A stretch of DNA of 64,000 nt from Leptodontidium sp. MPI-SDFR-AT-0119 (GCA_020726505.1 JAHLEZ010000009.1:2108001-2172000), one strand, 5' to 3'. Counted from the stretch's first letter, positions 1 through 11,307 are shown. Notes: generated by a model from the sequence alone, not told the origin. Program-made: numbers and translations.

Positions 1-9
1 TCAAACATG
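1..9. repeat. Left terminal inverted repeat TCAAACATG
   Basis: TCAAACATG at the window edge matches the reverse complement of 4136-4144. The flank is missing, so the full repeat length is unknown. Confidence 0.45.
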
Positions 10-63
10 ACAAATTTAAGAACTTGATAATATAATAAATCTGTCTAATACATTTAATAGAGT

Positions 64-175
64 GAATTGCTAGCGTTCGAACGGACCCACTTTTATCTCG
101 ATTAGGCTAGCGGGTAAAAAGTTATATTTATAAAAGTCATGTCTTGGCGGGACCATTTTTTTTGAGATTTTAATT
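64..175. repeat. Subterminal repeat, left copy
   Basis: The segment starts with ATTGCTAGCGTT, continues with GGACCCACTTTTATC and ends with GGGACCATTTTTTTTGA. The same ordered blocks recur in the same orientation at 3893-4003. A third short block resembling GGACCCACTTTAT sits near 295. Direct rather than inverted orientation is unusual for transposon ends; transposase binding sites or a nested short element are both possible. Confidence 0.6.
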
Positions 176-790
176 TTTATATATATACGTTTTTAAATAG
201 TAATAGTGAATATTTTTTAGATATTTTTGTTTCTAAAATTCTTTTTTAATATAATAAAGCGTTCTATAAGAAAATAAATTTAGTATTATCAGTAGGACCC
301 ACTTTATTTTATATGTTATTTTTCTTAGATACTCGAAGAATCAAAAAATCATTAATTAAATATTTAATATAAAAAACGACTTATATTATCTTATTTTATA
401 TCATTTATAGTTAATTTATATATTGATAAATATGGGTGCTTAGTATTAATGTTTTTACACTTATCCTATAAGTTAAAAATCATTTATTCACATAGAGATT
501 TTTTCTTCTTTAAAATATCTATATTTTCGCTTAACTACTTCTACTATAACACTTGATAGTTTTAGCTAATTAAGCGATAATTATTTGTAAGTAGTTAATT
601 TATTTGAAAGACTATTATTAATAGTATATTTTTTGTTAGTTATATTAAGAGACATTTATAACTTTTAGCGATTTTTTATTAGTGAGAAAGAGAAATACTT
701 GACTCTCAAGAGGATTCTGAATAAAGCACTTTTATAACTGCTAAGCTAGCTACCGCACTAGAAAATAAATACAAAATCTAACTAATAAAG

Positions 791-3723
791 TCAAGCTAAC
801 TCATTAACTTCTATTTGGTTCTCTGGGACTATATCAAACTCCTTCATTATAGTCTCAGAGATAGTCCTATGGCCACTCTGTTTTTTAACATACCACGCAG
901 TTTGCTTAAAGCTAAGCCCCTTTCGGTAAGCGTCCATAAAGCGTGAAGCTCTATTAATATATCTACGTAGTGTATCAAGAGGGCAAGAATTTAAAGCTTT
1001 TAAAGCTACTTCTTTAGCCTAAACGTTTATTAGTTAATAATAAATTCAAAAATAAATTAATAACTTACTTCTGGAAAAGTTTCTTTCCAAACCTGTCGAT
1101 ATAGGTTCTTACAAAACGCCCAATACATCTCAATTGGGTTTAGCTCACAGTGAAACTTCGGTAAAAAGAGACACTTATGGCCTCTAGACAAAAGTAACTC
1201 TTCAAGAGCTGACTTTTGTTCAAAGAAGTCTTTGTGATTGGCTAGAATCCTCGCTAAGCAGCAAGTAGCGACTTTTTTTGCCGGCCAAGAGAGGATATTA
1301 GTGCATTTATTGTCTCCGGTGCACTTAGCCTTTGGTAGTTTTTTCCCTATAAATTATTAGTATATTATTTTAAATTTCAAGAATAATACTTACTTAAAGG
1401 TAAACAACCTCTCTTAGTAAGGATTTGTTTAAGTCCTTTTGGTGTTTCTTCGATAATAGTCTCCTTAATTCTCTTTTTATTAGGGTGCCCTTCAACTGGC
1501 ACCTTAATAACCTTCTCAACCTTATAATTAAGCTCTTGAATAGTACCCTCTAGCCCTCGAGCTCGCTTAACTTCAGAGATATCAGGGGGAAAGTAAGTAT
1601 CCTAAAAAATAACAAATCAGTAAGTACTTCTTAAATAGGAAGGTGTAACTGACCTTCTGTGGTAAAGGAGCACCACCTTCTCCAAGGTTTATATTGAAAG
1701 CGTTCAAAGCACCTTCCCCCTTGCTAGCGTGAGCACTTGATTGGTCAAAAACAAAGACAGCTACCTTATTAGGGTGCTTTTCTTCGAATATATTAATAGC
1801 TCTCTCGACTTGCTTTAGTAGAGCTTTAGTATTCCAATACTCGACGTCGCCACCAGGATAAATGATTTCCCGAGTATCCTTTTGACTAATAGTAAGCCTC
1901 CCTTCAAGACTTATAAAGTCAGACACGTGAATAAGGCCTCCTTTGCTTTTAGAAGGCATTTTTTGTTGATCTTCGTGTAGCCAAATTCGCTTAGAGTATT
2001 CTTTACCGTGAAAACAACTCTCGTCGTGGTAGTAAATAACGTGCTCTTTTTGCCCCGGTAGTAAAGTTGGAGCAATTGGTTGAAGAACTTTATTCTCATC
2101 TTCTTCGTAATTAGTAGTAAGCGACTGGTAGAGAGCTATTTTTGGTAGAAATTCGTTTTGACGATAATCGATAACGTCAGCTCTCTCATGGCCATCAACA
2201 TATACCCCTTTCTTTTCTTCGGTAGCGTAAAAGCCAAGACGATTTAGCCACTTATAAGTGGCTGTTTTACCGAGAGCTTTCCAAGGCTTTATTGACTTTC
2301 CCTTGGTAGTTTTACCTAATAAGGACTTCTTGTTGTTTTTAGCTGAAGCTAATAATCGAGGCATAATTTGCGTATTAAGAGCGTGTCGAAATCCTTTTGG
2401 TGTAACTGTAGCTAGCTTTTGAGCTAATAGCCAAGTTCGACAAGCTTGAAAGACGTCTTCGTTGTCTAAATAAGACCGATTTCTTCGAGTTCCTCCGCGT
2501 GTCTTAAGAGGTAACGATCCATGCGTTCGATAATAAAGGAATAACGCCCTAATTTTATGGGCGAGAGCTTTTCCTTTACCGGTAGGGTGATTACTCTCTG
2601 CGACAAGTAAAGAAGCTTCGATTCGATTCCTCCGAGGGCTCTTTTTTAAGAGGTTTTGGACGTATTGTTGAATAAGCGAATATTTAAAGTATACCCGAGG
2701 TAAGAGCTTGATTTTTTTGTTATTGATTTGTTTTTTGATATCATTAAGAACCTCTCTATAAGTTCTTGGCGTAGAGGCGATTTCAGTAAAGCCAAAGTTA
2801 ATAGCGTCTCCGATAAGTGAATCTAATAAAAGCTCGTTACGATCATCTGTAAACTCTATATCGTTAAGATCGTCTAACTCAATAGAGTTATCTTCAGCTC
2901 TTAGCTCGTCTTCGACTAGTTGATCAAAATCTTCGTCTTCTTCGTCGCTTAAATCGTCGATATCTTCAAAGGGATCGTCGTCAATAGGCTCTATAAGAGG
3001 CTTTCGTTGAAAGAAACTGGTGAGAGGTTTTTGAAGGGTAGGCTGATTGTGTGCGGGTGTTTTGGACTTGTGGAGAGTAATTTGACGATTTAACTCTCTT
3101 TGAGTAGCTCTAGCTCGTTTTTGAGTAGTAGACCCCTTTTCTGAAAGAGGAGCTAATTTACTCTTGTGAGGGCCTTTAGGAACTAATATATAAGTTAGTT
3201 ATTATACTTATTAAAACAATAAATAAAGATACTAACCGAACGTTAGTAAATTGATGACTTTTTCAGGAGGTAATACTACTTTACCTCCTGAATCGATTAT
3301 TGACTGACGAAAGTACTTAGAGGTTTTAAACTCTTTAGTAACTTCCCTCTCAATATCTGATTCGTCGATATCCTCCCTGTCTAGCCTATCCGGGCCTAGC
3401 TCTTTAAGATCTTGATCTAAAAACTCGTTGGTACGAGTTATATCATCTTCTTCTTCTTCTTCACTCTCTTCGCTCTCTGATTCGCTAATCACTTGAGCTC
3501 TTCTTTCCTCCTCAAACTCTAATTTATCGACTTGACTACTATTAAAAGCAGTAGGTGTTGTGGTAGAAATAGCCTTTATAGGGCGTAAAGGTATAGGTAA
3601 AGGTAAAGAACTACCAGAGGCTTCAGGTGTTTGTTGACGAGAACGCTTTGTGATTGGCTGAATAGGCGATCCAGGAGGTGATTTAGCGAGCGTAGCACTT
3701 CTATTACGCTTTGAGGGAGGCAT
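791..3723 (-). CDS. DDE transposase, five exons, about 909 aa
   Basis: Exons read on the minus strand are 3723-3237, 3182-1654, 1601-1394, 1346-1069 and 1018-791. All four introns are 47-54 bp with GT...AG ends, and the joined frame is open from ATG to TGA. Residues 1-260 are acidic and low-complexity, perhaps a regulatory or nuclear region. The catalytic part shows HDES (Asp near 549), a KGG..VSDF block, FDQSSAH (Asp near 642) and ELNPIEMYW (Glu near 814), the order expected of an IS630/Tc1-like DDE enzyme. The C-terminus has a RRYINRASRFMDAYRKGL block that I recall from a widespread fungal transposase family. Only residues from 436 onward start at an in-frame ATG inside one exon, so a simple ORF view hides the gene. 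Splice sites are inferred from sequence only. Confidence 0.8.
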
Positions 3724-3892
3724 TTTGAAGTGGTAGTTGAGTAGTTGTTGTGGTGGTAGTAAATATTAGTTAGAACTGACGTTGAAAGTTGAAGATATTT
3801 TAACTCGCTTAATTATTAAGCTAAAGAACGTCAAAATAAATAATTATTAAACGTCCACATTTTAAAAAGCTAATTAATCTATTTTACGCGTC

Positions 3893-4003
3893 TCATTGCT
3901 AGCGTTTTAATGGACCCACTTTTATCCAAATCGGGCTTAGTATCATAAAGTTATATCGTTGCTAAAATTAAGGGACCATTTTTTTTGAAAAGTGGATTTT
4001 TTT
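3893..4003. repeat. Subterminal repeat, right copy
   Basis: Direct-orientation partner of 64-175, with the same ordered blocks (ATTGCTAGCGTT, GGACCCACTTTTATC, GGGACCATTTTTTTTGA) and divergent bases between them. Confidence 0.6.
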
Positions 4004-4135
4004 TTTTATATTTAGATATAACTTTTTAATTACTTAGTAAAATAAAAAAAGTAAAGAAGCCAAATAGCTTTATATTATAAAGCGCAACTTTTGATAAAAA
4101 AATATCTCCACTTTTTTAGAGTCTATTTTTTTTAC

Positions 4136-4144
4136 CATGTTTGA
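4136..4144. repeat. Right terminal inverted repeat CATGTTTGA
   Basis: This is the inverted partner of 1-9. Base composition shifts from AT-rich to ordinary genic DNA immediately outside it, which supports an element boundary here. Confidence 0.5.
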
Positions 4145-4374
4145 GGCGGTCTGACTGTATACGACAAGGCTGATTGTAGGTTTAACTCCTTCGTTCCCGT
4201 TTGATATAGAGCATCTCTCTCAGACATCTTCGTTATTAGCCGGAGTCTTTGCCTAGATTTTAAGTTGGAAAGTTGAATCGGATACAATGATGCTCATTAT
4301 CAACGCTCAGCGAATTACCTGTAAGCACTCATCAAAAGCCCCTTCAATGTGCCCACAAGACCCCTGAAAAACAT

Positions 4375-6053
4375 TTATCCAGGCTCTCCAAGCTCTCTTT
4401 CACTTTCAATCCACCTCTGAACCCTCCAAAAGGATCTCAAATATGCAAAGGGCAGATTATAATTCTCCAATCCAAGAACAATCCTCGTAGCAGCCATTTT
4501 GCTTCTCAAGTACCTGCCCATATGATCATCGCCTGCGGCCGGACACGCCACCAACAAAACCCAGAGGAAAATCCCGGGAATGGCACTCCAGCGTCGTAAC
4601 GAAGATGGCTGGAAAAAGTTGAAAAAAAGGTAGAGTTCTGCAAGGAGCTTTTGGTTAAATGACAAGGATAGGGGAGTGAGGGCGGATATTGATTTGCTGT
4701 AGACTATTGCTGTGAGCTTAATGATGCAAAGAATGATTTGAGCATCTGTGGTGGGTTTGACATCAATATCTTGGAGGCGCGAATGGAGCCAGGAAGCTGT
4801 GCCACGTATCTTAGATGTTGGAGATGGTGGAGACGATGTTATAGCGGATACCAGGAATGAGATATCGTCCAGTATCTCAGCCGTAGTCGTGGTTATTGAA
4901 TGGGACATGGATTCTTGGTTTTGAGCGAAAGCACCGGGAAGTGATTGGAGAGGACTAAGGAATGCCGGAGCTGGCGCGATTGTAGATGAAGCTTTAGACA
5001 TTAGAGCGATCAGCTCCGGGGGTATGACGTAGAGCTCGCGCTCGTATCGTATCGCGGCTTCGAAGTCAAGCCTATCATAGATTAGCCTTCAACCCGAAGA
5101 TATAGTGAAGGAATCTGTACATGATAATGACCCATGCAGTGATACGATCTGTCAAGCCAGCAAACCCGCCCTTAAGTCGAACCATCTCCCTCAGTCCTAG
5201 TAAATGAGAAAGAAGGCTCTGCTCATGGCCCCAAACATACTACCCAATCAATTAGAGACAATTACGCCAAAGATTTCAGTATTTTCTGCTTACTTCTAGA
5301 CTTGCAAGATGTATGGTTGCAAGCATAGCATCGTTTCCGATCAAACTAAAGTCCTCGGAAAGGAATTCATTCGTGAGAGCTAACGCTTTCACTTTGAGAG
5401 CGAGAGTCTCCTGACGTCTATTGACATCATCTCCACGTTCCATACCTTGAGCGAATGATGCTAAAAGAATTGCGATGTTCGGCATTAAGGGCGATTGGAT
5501 CATCCATGGTATTCTAGTTTGGCTATAGGTGGGCGGGGCGGCTATTCCGTCGATAGAAGAAAGTTTTGGAATTACGCGGTCAAGGACTTCTTGAATTAGA
5601 TTATGTTTTGACGGGGTCTCTCGCAGTGGATATCTTACACAATTGGAACAGCTCGGTGTTGCGCGATGTTGGTTCGACAGGAATGCTATTGCAAGCGTTG
5701 ACAGCACTTAACAGTCCGCCGAAAGCTTTTGGTGTTTCGGTTTTCACGAGAGCCATACTATCGAACTCTCGAGGAGGGGTTCCGGCTTCCACGGTGACAT
5801 TCTTTCTAGCTCGGGAGGGATATTTCCGCCTCATGCCCCTAGACTGAGAATCTGTATGCATGTAGCTGGCGCATACCACGGGCGGATATCGACGCAGACA
5901 GTTAAGACAGGGACCCTCAACCCGTGATATGCACTATTTCCAATTAGCATGATTTTTCCATTGAGGACAGCCGCATTAGTATACTTTCTGGTGCCTACGG
6001 CGACATTCTGAGCACGTTGAGCCTGGTAGCCTGATTCGGGTTGACGCAGGCAT
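4375..6053 (-). CDS. Zn2Cys6 fungal transcription factor, five exons, 490 aa
   Basis: Exons on the minus strand are 6053-5985, 5933-5639, 5586-5294, 5239-5121 and 5071-4375. Introns are 49-54 bp with GT...AG ends, and the spliced frame is open from ATG to TAA (491 codons). The first intron splits the binuclear zinc cluster: CSECRRRHQK is joined to C..GPCLNCLRRYPPVVC, giving Cys14, 17, 24, 32, 35 and 44, a CX2CX6CX7CX2CX8C cluster that binds DNA in this family. Exons 3-5 hold blocks such as TELFQ, LMPNIAILLASFAQG and GHEQSLLSHLLGLREMVRLKGG, typical of the regulatory half of fungal C6 activators. It is likely a nuclear regulator; target genes cannot be told from this window and no biosynthetic cluster is visible beside it. 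Splice choices are inferred, but the reading frame and cysteine spacing agree at every junction. Confidence 0.82.
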
Positions 6054-6305
6054 GTTTCTAGGCGGTACGGAGATTAAACTGATCTCAATAATCAATAATT
6101 TCTAGGGCATGCAGATGCGCTAAGTGGCGTGCCCCGAAGAAGAGGAAATGATTTAAATTACATGAAGGTCATAGAGAGACTTTATTTAGATTTCACATCT
6201 CAGCTGAGGTGCGGCTGTGCCGACTGAGCAGGGCTGAGAGACAGACTAGACACATGATTCGACCCCGCTCTAATTATCAGGGGCTGATATAACAATCAAC
6301 TCGAC

Positions 6306-6350
6306 GCAACATCAACGAACGCAACATCAACGAACGCAACATCAACGAAC
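6306..6350. repeat. 15-bp tandem repeat, three exact copies
   Basis: The unit GCAACATCAACGAAC is present three times with no mismatch (6306-6320, 6321-6335, 6336-6350). Confidence 0.95.
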
Positions 6351-6541
6351 TCAGGGCAACAATTTGCAGTCTGCAAGAATTGCAGGATATACCGAGGTAA
6401 ATAATTTCACACTTAGTACTCACTGGCCCCATTGAAAGCACCTTGCGAGATCTCTCTTGCATTCTGTGTAGGTTACACGAGCCCTTCTACTCACGTGATT
6501 CATGGTGATTCGAGTGCTTGCACGAGTTTATACCCGAACCG

Positions 6542-6566
6542 TTGTTCCGGGGCTTGCCCGGAACAA
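6542..6566. repeat. Perfect inverted repeat, 10-bp stem
   Basis: TTGTTCCGGG at 6542-6551 pairs with CCCGGAACAA at 6557-6566 across a 5-base loop. It lies in non-coding DNA; no following T-run suggests a terminator. Confidence 0.7.
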
Positions 6567-6794
6567 TAGTTTTTCCGTTAATGGGGCAGCAGATTTTGAA
6601 AGAATTCGTCTGTGCACAAATAGGCGATTTCTATTGGCCTATAAAAATGTCTCGCCATGTGACTTTAGGAGAATCAAAAATCAACTAGTAAGTTACTAAT
6701 CAATTTGTTCACTCAAGCTTATAAAAGCCTGTATTTAATAAAAGTAGCCACCAAGAATTTAACGTCTTGACGGAATAGTTATGCCTACTACGAA

Positions 6795-6843
6795 GTACGT
6801 AAGGGGGTAGAAGGTGGGTCTCGTCCACCCAAGTATTCTGCCT
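6795..6843 (+). repeat. Short dispersed repeat, copy 1
   Basis: The core GTGGGTCTCGTCCACCC is followed by GTATTCTGCCT and preceded by a GTACG..AAGGGGGT block. The same order and orientation recur at 49597-49643. The core is itself palindromic (GGTGG...CCACC). Family unknown. Confidence 0.6.
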
Positions 6844-7278
6844 TACCATTTGAGGAAGTTTATGGAGAAAATTCTAGAACTCCAGACTGTTGATTGGGAG
6901 AATATTTAAAGCTAGTCTATAATGGGATATGCTGATTCAGCTTTTTGAACGAACGTCTGAGCACCGAACTTGGTAGGTACACTCCAGAATGCGGGGTTTT
7001 TGGTGGTTTTCTCACCAACAATTTGCGAGAGCAATATTTGCAACGCGTCGATTCTCAACACCACAACGTCATTATAAAAAATTGGGCGACAATACGCTGT
7101 GCGCCTTGATGAGCTGAATTTAACCGTACCTCATTCGTAAAATTTGGAGGTGTTTCAAGGGTAGTTAGGTGTTCCGAAAGAACACGCGTTCAAAGACCTC
7201 CCAAATACCTCCCGCCTTATAAAGCACCAACCACCAGCTTAAATCTATGCTGACTTTGTATATAGTATCTAGGGATTA

Positions 7279-8517
7279 CTACATTCGATATTGACTTAGT
7301 TTAAACTCCCCCTGGCATACGTTGTTGCCGCTACCAGCCACGCCACGATCAAGGAACAAGAAGGCTCCGACGCGGAGGCAGACCATATGTCTGGAGAAGA
7401 GCTGTTTGCAGCTGTTGCTAGACAGTATATTTGCTCTAGAGGATCCACCCAACATGCAGTCGTCACTTAATAGCTCCTTCGCGCCCACAAACAACGCCTG
7501 GATCGCGGAGCCATGAAGGATTTCATCTTCTTGGTTGCCAACTGCTAAGTAAATATCGCATGGATCGAGGGGAACTCCAGGGTTTAGCATCAACCGGCGA
7601 AGACCACCAATAGGCATGCAATGACCAATACAAAGCTTACCAGTAGTGGCGGATATGTGTTTTGCTGGTTCGCGGAGTGTCTGATGTCGAACGTTCTGAT
7701 TATAATCGAAGTTGTCCCAGGAAACGATGATTTCATTGCGGTGGGCTTGTGCTAGATTCGCAATCAGTTTCTATATAAGTCAGCTGCTGGCAGTATACTT
7801 TAGGTAGAGGGAGGGATACGCAAAAGGAATGGTACTTTGCCATTGTCAGCAAGCTCGCTATATCTGGTATTAACCGCTCGATAGCTTGATGTAACACCAA
7901 GGCCAGCAAGCACGTTGAGAGTGCGCCGTTTAACACCCATTGAATGCAGATGTAACCCTAACAACATAGGGAAGTTATTCGAAACCCTTGGGGCACGGGC
8001 ATGTGCCAGAATAGAGCAAACCATCACCATGCTGCCCTGGTATTCAGTCAACGTATCACGGCGGCTGGTATATTGTTGCTCCATAAGGCCCGCGAGAAAT
8101 GTCCAGAGCTCTGGTGCCGCCTTCTGAATCCGCTCGGCCAAGGCAGGTATATCCAGGGTACCAATCTCTTTCTCAGAATCGAACTCTCCAAGTCCAACCT
8201 CTGGCTTGCCCAGTGCATGGAGCTCGGTTCGTAGCCGTGTGACCTGCTCTGTATTACCCATAATTCGAATATCCTCTGAAGCGTTTGATAGCTGTTCGAC
8301 TACCTCTTCCTGTCGGTATATTGCATTCGACAAAAGTTTTTGCCCGTCCTGAACATGATGGCTGATACTTTCGCGTTGATTCCGCGGTTACCAAATGGTG
8401 TATGAAGTCTTTTATTGACCACCGGTGTTTTTCATGCATCTCAGCCAACACCATATCAACCCTTTCTCGTGCCTTCAGGCCGTTAACGTACTGGAATGGC
8501 GCTTTAGACTCAGCAGC
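7279..8517 (-). pseudogene. DUF6589-type gene remnant with a frameshift
   Basis: Read on the minus strand, the 5' part (8517 to about 8370) encodes YVNGLKARERVDMVLAEMHE and HRWSIKDFIHHLVTAES. The frame then shifts by one base near 8345-8370 and continues as LLSNAIYRQEEVVEQLS and HSMGVKRRTLNVLAGLGV. A plausible 65-bp intron (7835-7771) joins it to KLIANLAQAHRNEIIVSWDN and HCMPIGGLRRLML, ending at a stop at 7279. The blocks match my memory of a large fungal family with DUF6589, often repeated in genomes and possibly of mobile origin. It is shorter than the family norm, and an in-frame stop just upstream of 8517 removes the expected N-terminus, so I treat it as decayed. Function unknown. Confidence 0.55.
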
Positions 8518-8883
8518 ATGTCATTTTTTGGAAGAAGGGATGGTCCTGGCTTGGTGAACCGTAGGACTGCGCCGCGTGCGACGTCTCGGCACAGAATTCG
8601 AATTTCGAGATTTGGGCGACGACATGTTGTTCGGCGAGATCTGTTTGGGGTTTCTGGGAAATATTAGCACTGTATTCGAAGTTGTGGTGGATCAATCCGT
8701 TCTAAACAAAAACCTCGAATATTACTATGGTGAGGTTGGTTCGGTGCCCAGACTATAGATTCGTTAGCTGCTTAATGTGGTTTAGTGTGCATCGGCACAC
8801 GGAATCTATGGTCTGAGGGTACTGAGGTAAATAGGTACATACCATCGCTGAAGCTGACATCCTAGCTTCCTACATACTCACCC
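8518..8883. other. Spacer upstream of the HET gene
   Basis: Short overlapping frames on both strands do not resemble known domains. A frame on the minus strand (8695-8510) could be a lost first exon of the DUF6589-type remnant, but nothing confirms it. It presumably contains the promoter of the downstream HET gene; no clear TATA box stands out. Confidence 0.4.
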
Positions 8884-11307
8884 ATGCAGACCGGCGCAAA
8901 ACAGCAAATGAGCTCCACAAATTTGCCGATCAGGAATAATCCGTCCTCCATAAGTTTCTCCTCCCAATTTTGCGAAGCATGCCTCAGCTTTGACGATGAG
9001 CTCTCACGCATCGAGACCCTGCTTGAGAAACCTGAGCCGCAGGCCAAGAGCTCCAGTACTGTAACCCCAACACAGGAGCTCAGCAGCCTGCCTCATCTCG
9101 AAATCAGCAAATTACGGCACATCTGGGACCACGCTGCTGTGTGTCGCTGCTGTCGGAGTCTTCGCGATTATGTCTTGAGAAGATACCCCTCTCTTATTGC
9201 TGGTAACGGTGGGCGCGACTCGCCGACTGCTCTAGATGCGCTGTCTGTTAGCGTCGTATTCCTTCCATCCTTCCCGGACCTCACAGTGCCGCGACTGTTG
9301 CTCAAGGCTGGCGCAAATACAATCACGAAGGAGACGGACTCCGAGCACGCACCAGATGTGAATAGCTTTTATTCTACCACCCCGTCGTCGAGGGACGGGC
9401 TGCTGGTGCGAGAGGTGGGACCGAGAATCGACTTTGCGCAGATCCGTCAATGGGTCAGCGAGTGCCGCGTCTCCCACGGAGCAGAGTGCTCGCAATCTCA
9501 GCTCCCGAAAGACTGGGGTCTTTCTGGCCTTAGTGCGCAGAACCTGGAGTTCTACCTCATTGATGTGCATCGAATGTGCCTTGCCACATCGTCCATGAGC
9601 TCTGCCCCGCCGTACGTGGCGCTGAGCTATCGCTGGGGCGATCCGCAGCGCTCAACGCAGTGCCGCCAGAGCAATTTTGCGCTGATGGCCGCGCCCGGTG
9701 GATTGATGAGCGAAGATGTCGTTCTGGCGCCTACGATCCTAGACGCCATCACCTTTACCAGGGAGGTGGGATTCCGTTACCTTTGGGTGGATGCGCTATG
9801 CATTGTCCAGGATGACTACGAACGGAAGCCAATGTATTTACAACTAATGGGCACGGTGTATGCAGATGCAGTGCTTGTACTAGCAATACTTGAGGGAAAT
9901 GCGGACACGGGCATCTCAGGAATCGGGCATGATCGCGAAGTCCAGGATAGTATCGACCTTCCCACACGCAGCCTGATTAAGAGCACTCCCCGCATCTTCG
10001 GGAACGAAACATTCAGTAGTAAGACTTGGGCTACGCGAGGCTGGACGTTTCAGGAAGGGTTGTTTGCCAGCAAAATCCTAAGCATCGATAATTTTGCGTC
10101 ATGGCATTGTCCATGTGCGAACTGGCTAGAGGAGGTATTTCGACTGCTGGGAGTCAAACCCAAAACAGACGATCAAATAACATCAACAGGCGCTCAGACA
10201 CAACAGGCAGGGTCTTCCACATTTCTCGACTTTCCCCGCGTCCCGCAACATATGTCTTTGGCAGCGTACGCTCGCCTTGTCCAGTCGTACAACACTCGCT
10301 CGCTGACCATGGACGATGACGCTCTGAATGCAGTAGCCGGTGTGACAGGCCGTCTACACACCCTTTTCCCCGATGGCTTCTTGCAAGGCGTTCCTCAATT
10401 CTTCTTCGACGTGGCGCTTCTCTGGCAACCACGGTCTCCACTACGGCGTAGAGTGTGTGCACCCGATGCGCCTCCGCTCTCGTCCTGGTCGTGGGCGGGT
10501 TGGCATGGCGATTTGGATCTCAGCGCGTGGTCGGACAGCCATCTTGTCTACGACGAGCCATTAGTGGTACGTAACAACCGGATTGTCGACTGGCAGAAGC
10601 TCAACTGCGTGAAGACCGATGATGGACAAGTGAAGCAGGAATGGAAGCCCATCCAGTTCACGTTTCACGCCCCCCGCGGACGGTTTGAGAATCCATCTGT
10701 CGTAGAGATGCCGTGGGCATGGCACGCTCACCCCAGCGAGGAAGCAAACGAAAATACTCGGTATTTCACATATGATCCAGATGACCGCGAGAACCACATG
10801 GCAGGGACCAAATTCCGCTTCCCGTTCCCACCATTTGAGCGATATAGGAACGTTGATCACGAGACTTCGTATTCGCATCTGTTGAAGGGGAAAGTGCAAG
10901 TCGCGTCTTTTATATTGGATACACAATCACTGCTTAACGCTGCATCCCCCCGCGATAGAGTGGTGGAGGATGTGTATCTCATGAACGAATCAGGCGACCA
11001 GGTAGGCTATCTCCAACTGAATCTTTACGACGAGCAGCGGCCAGCGCATGGTACGCAATGCGAGCTTGTAGCGATTTCAGAAGGTGTGGTGGATGTTCGG
11101 CACCAGTCATATGCAACTGACCCAGTTACGTCAACACGTCAATTAGCTGCGCTGAACGAGAACACCGCATTCGATTATTATGACTTTGTACACGTGCTGT
11201 GGATTGAGTGGAAGGGAGATATCGCGTATCGACGCGCTTTGGGGCAAGTCGAGAAGGCGTTTTGGGAGAGGGATTGTGCGGGGGAAATCGAAATCATTTT
11301 AGGTTGA
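8884..11307 (+). CDS. HET domain protein, 807 aa
   Basis: A single uninterrupted frame of 807 codons without introns. The HET domain spans about residues 244-395: YVALSYRWGD opens it, FRYLWVDALCIVQDD forms the central block, and TWATRGWTFQEGLFASKIL closes it. The N-terminal 240 residues contain two Cys pairs (CEAC near 30 and CRCC near 87) in a region that is common but poorly defined in HET proteins. The C-terminal half has SSWSWAGWHG, another hallmark of the family. HET proteins mediate heterokaryon incompatibility, triggering cell death when unlike fungal strains fuse, but most members are uncharacterised. I cannot assign this one to a named het locus. No transmembrane segment or signal peptide is evident. 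The frame is GC-richer than the neighbouring repeats and shows no RIP damage, consistent with a working single-copy gene. Confidence 0.9.
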   Translation: MQTGAKQQMSSTNLPIRNNPSSISFSSQFCEACLSFDDELSRIETLLEKPEPQAKSSSTVTPTQELSSLPHLEISKLRHIWDHAAVCRCCRSLRDYVLRRYPSLIAGNGGRDSPTALDALSVSVVFLPSFPDLTVPRLLLKAGANTITKETDSEHAPDVNSFYSTTPSSRDGLLVREVGPRIDFAQIRQWVSECRVSHGAECSQSQLPKDWGLSGLSAQNLEFYLIDVHRMCLATSSMSSAPPYVALSYRWGDPQRSTQCRQSNFALMAAPGGLMSEDVVLAPTILDAITFTREVGFRYLWVDALCIVQDDYERKPMYLQLMGTVYADAVLVLAILEGNADTGISGIGHDREVQDSIDLPTRSLIKSTPRIFGNETFSSKTWATRGWTFQEGLFASKILSIDNFASWHCPCANWLEEVFRLLGVKPKTDDQITSTGAQTQQAGSSTFLDFPRVPQHMSLAAYARLVQSYNTRSLTMDDDALNAVAGVTGRLHTLFPDGFLQGVPQFFFDVALLWQPRSPLRRRVCAPDAPPLSSWSWAGWHGDLDLSAWSDSHLVYDEPLVVRNNRIVDWQKLNCVKTDDGQVKQEWKPIQFTFHAPRGRFENPSVVEMPWAWHAHPSEEANENTRYFTYDPDDRENHMAGTKFRFPFPPFERYRNVDHETSYSHLLKGKVQVASFILDTQSLLNAASPRDRVVEDVYLMNESGDQVGYLQLNLYDEQRPAHGTQCELVAISEGVVDVRHQSYATDPVTSTRQLAALNENTAFDYYDFVHVLWIEWKGDIAYRRALGQVEKAFWERDCAGEIEIILG

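Larger units (their letters stand above)
1..4144 (-). mobile_element. DNA transposon carrying an intact DDE transposase
   Basis: The element is delimited by TCAAACATG at 1-9 and its reverse complement at 4136-4144, with one spliced transposase gene between them. The left end coincides with the window edge, so the terminus may extend further and no target duplication can be checked. Imperfect direct repeats of about 110 bp lie just inside both ends. The coding part carries none of the stop codons that litter the gypsy copies elsewhere, so this copy looks young or spared from RIP. The IS630/Tc1-like assignment is inferred from the transposase motifs. Confidence 0.65.
6054..7278. other. Intergenic stretch with small repeats, no gene seen
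   Basis: Short open frames on both strands lack recognisable domains. The stretch holds a 15-bp tandem repeat, a 10-bp stem hairpin and one copy of a short dispersed repeat, listed separately. Confidence 0.6.

Noticed and set aside
5566..5879. Frames on both strands over the zinc-cluster gene
   Set aside because: The plus-strand frame is antisense to exon 2, and the minus-strand one reads through an intron of the five-exon model.
5915..6000. A frame reading YTNAAVLNGKIMLIGNSAYHG, reminiscent of a fungal amyloid signalling motif
   Set aside because: It overlaps the first intron and second exon of the zinc-cluster gene in another frame; the six-cysteine model explains the DNA far better.
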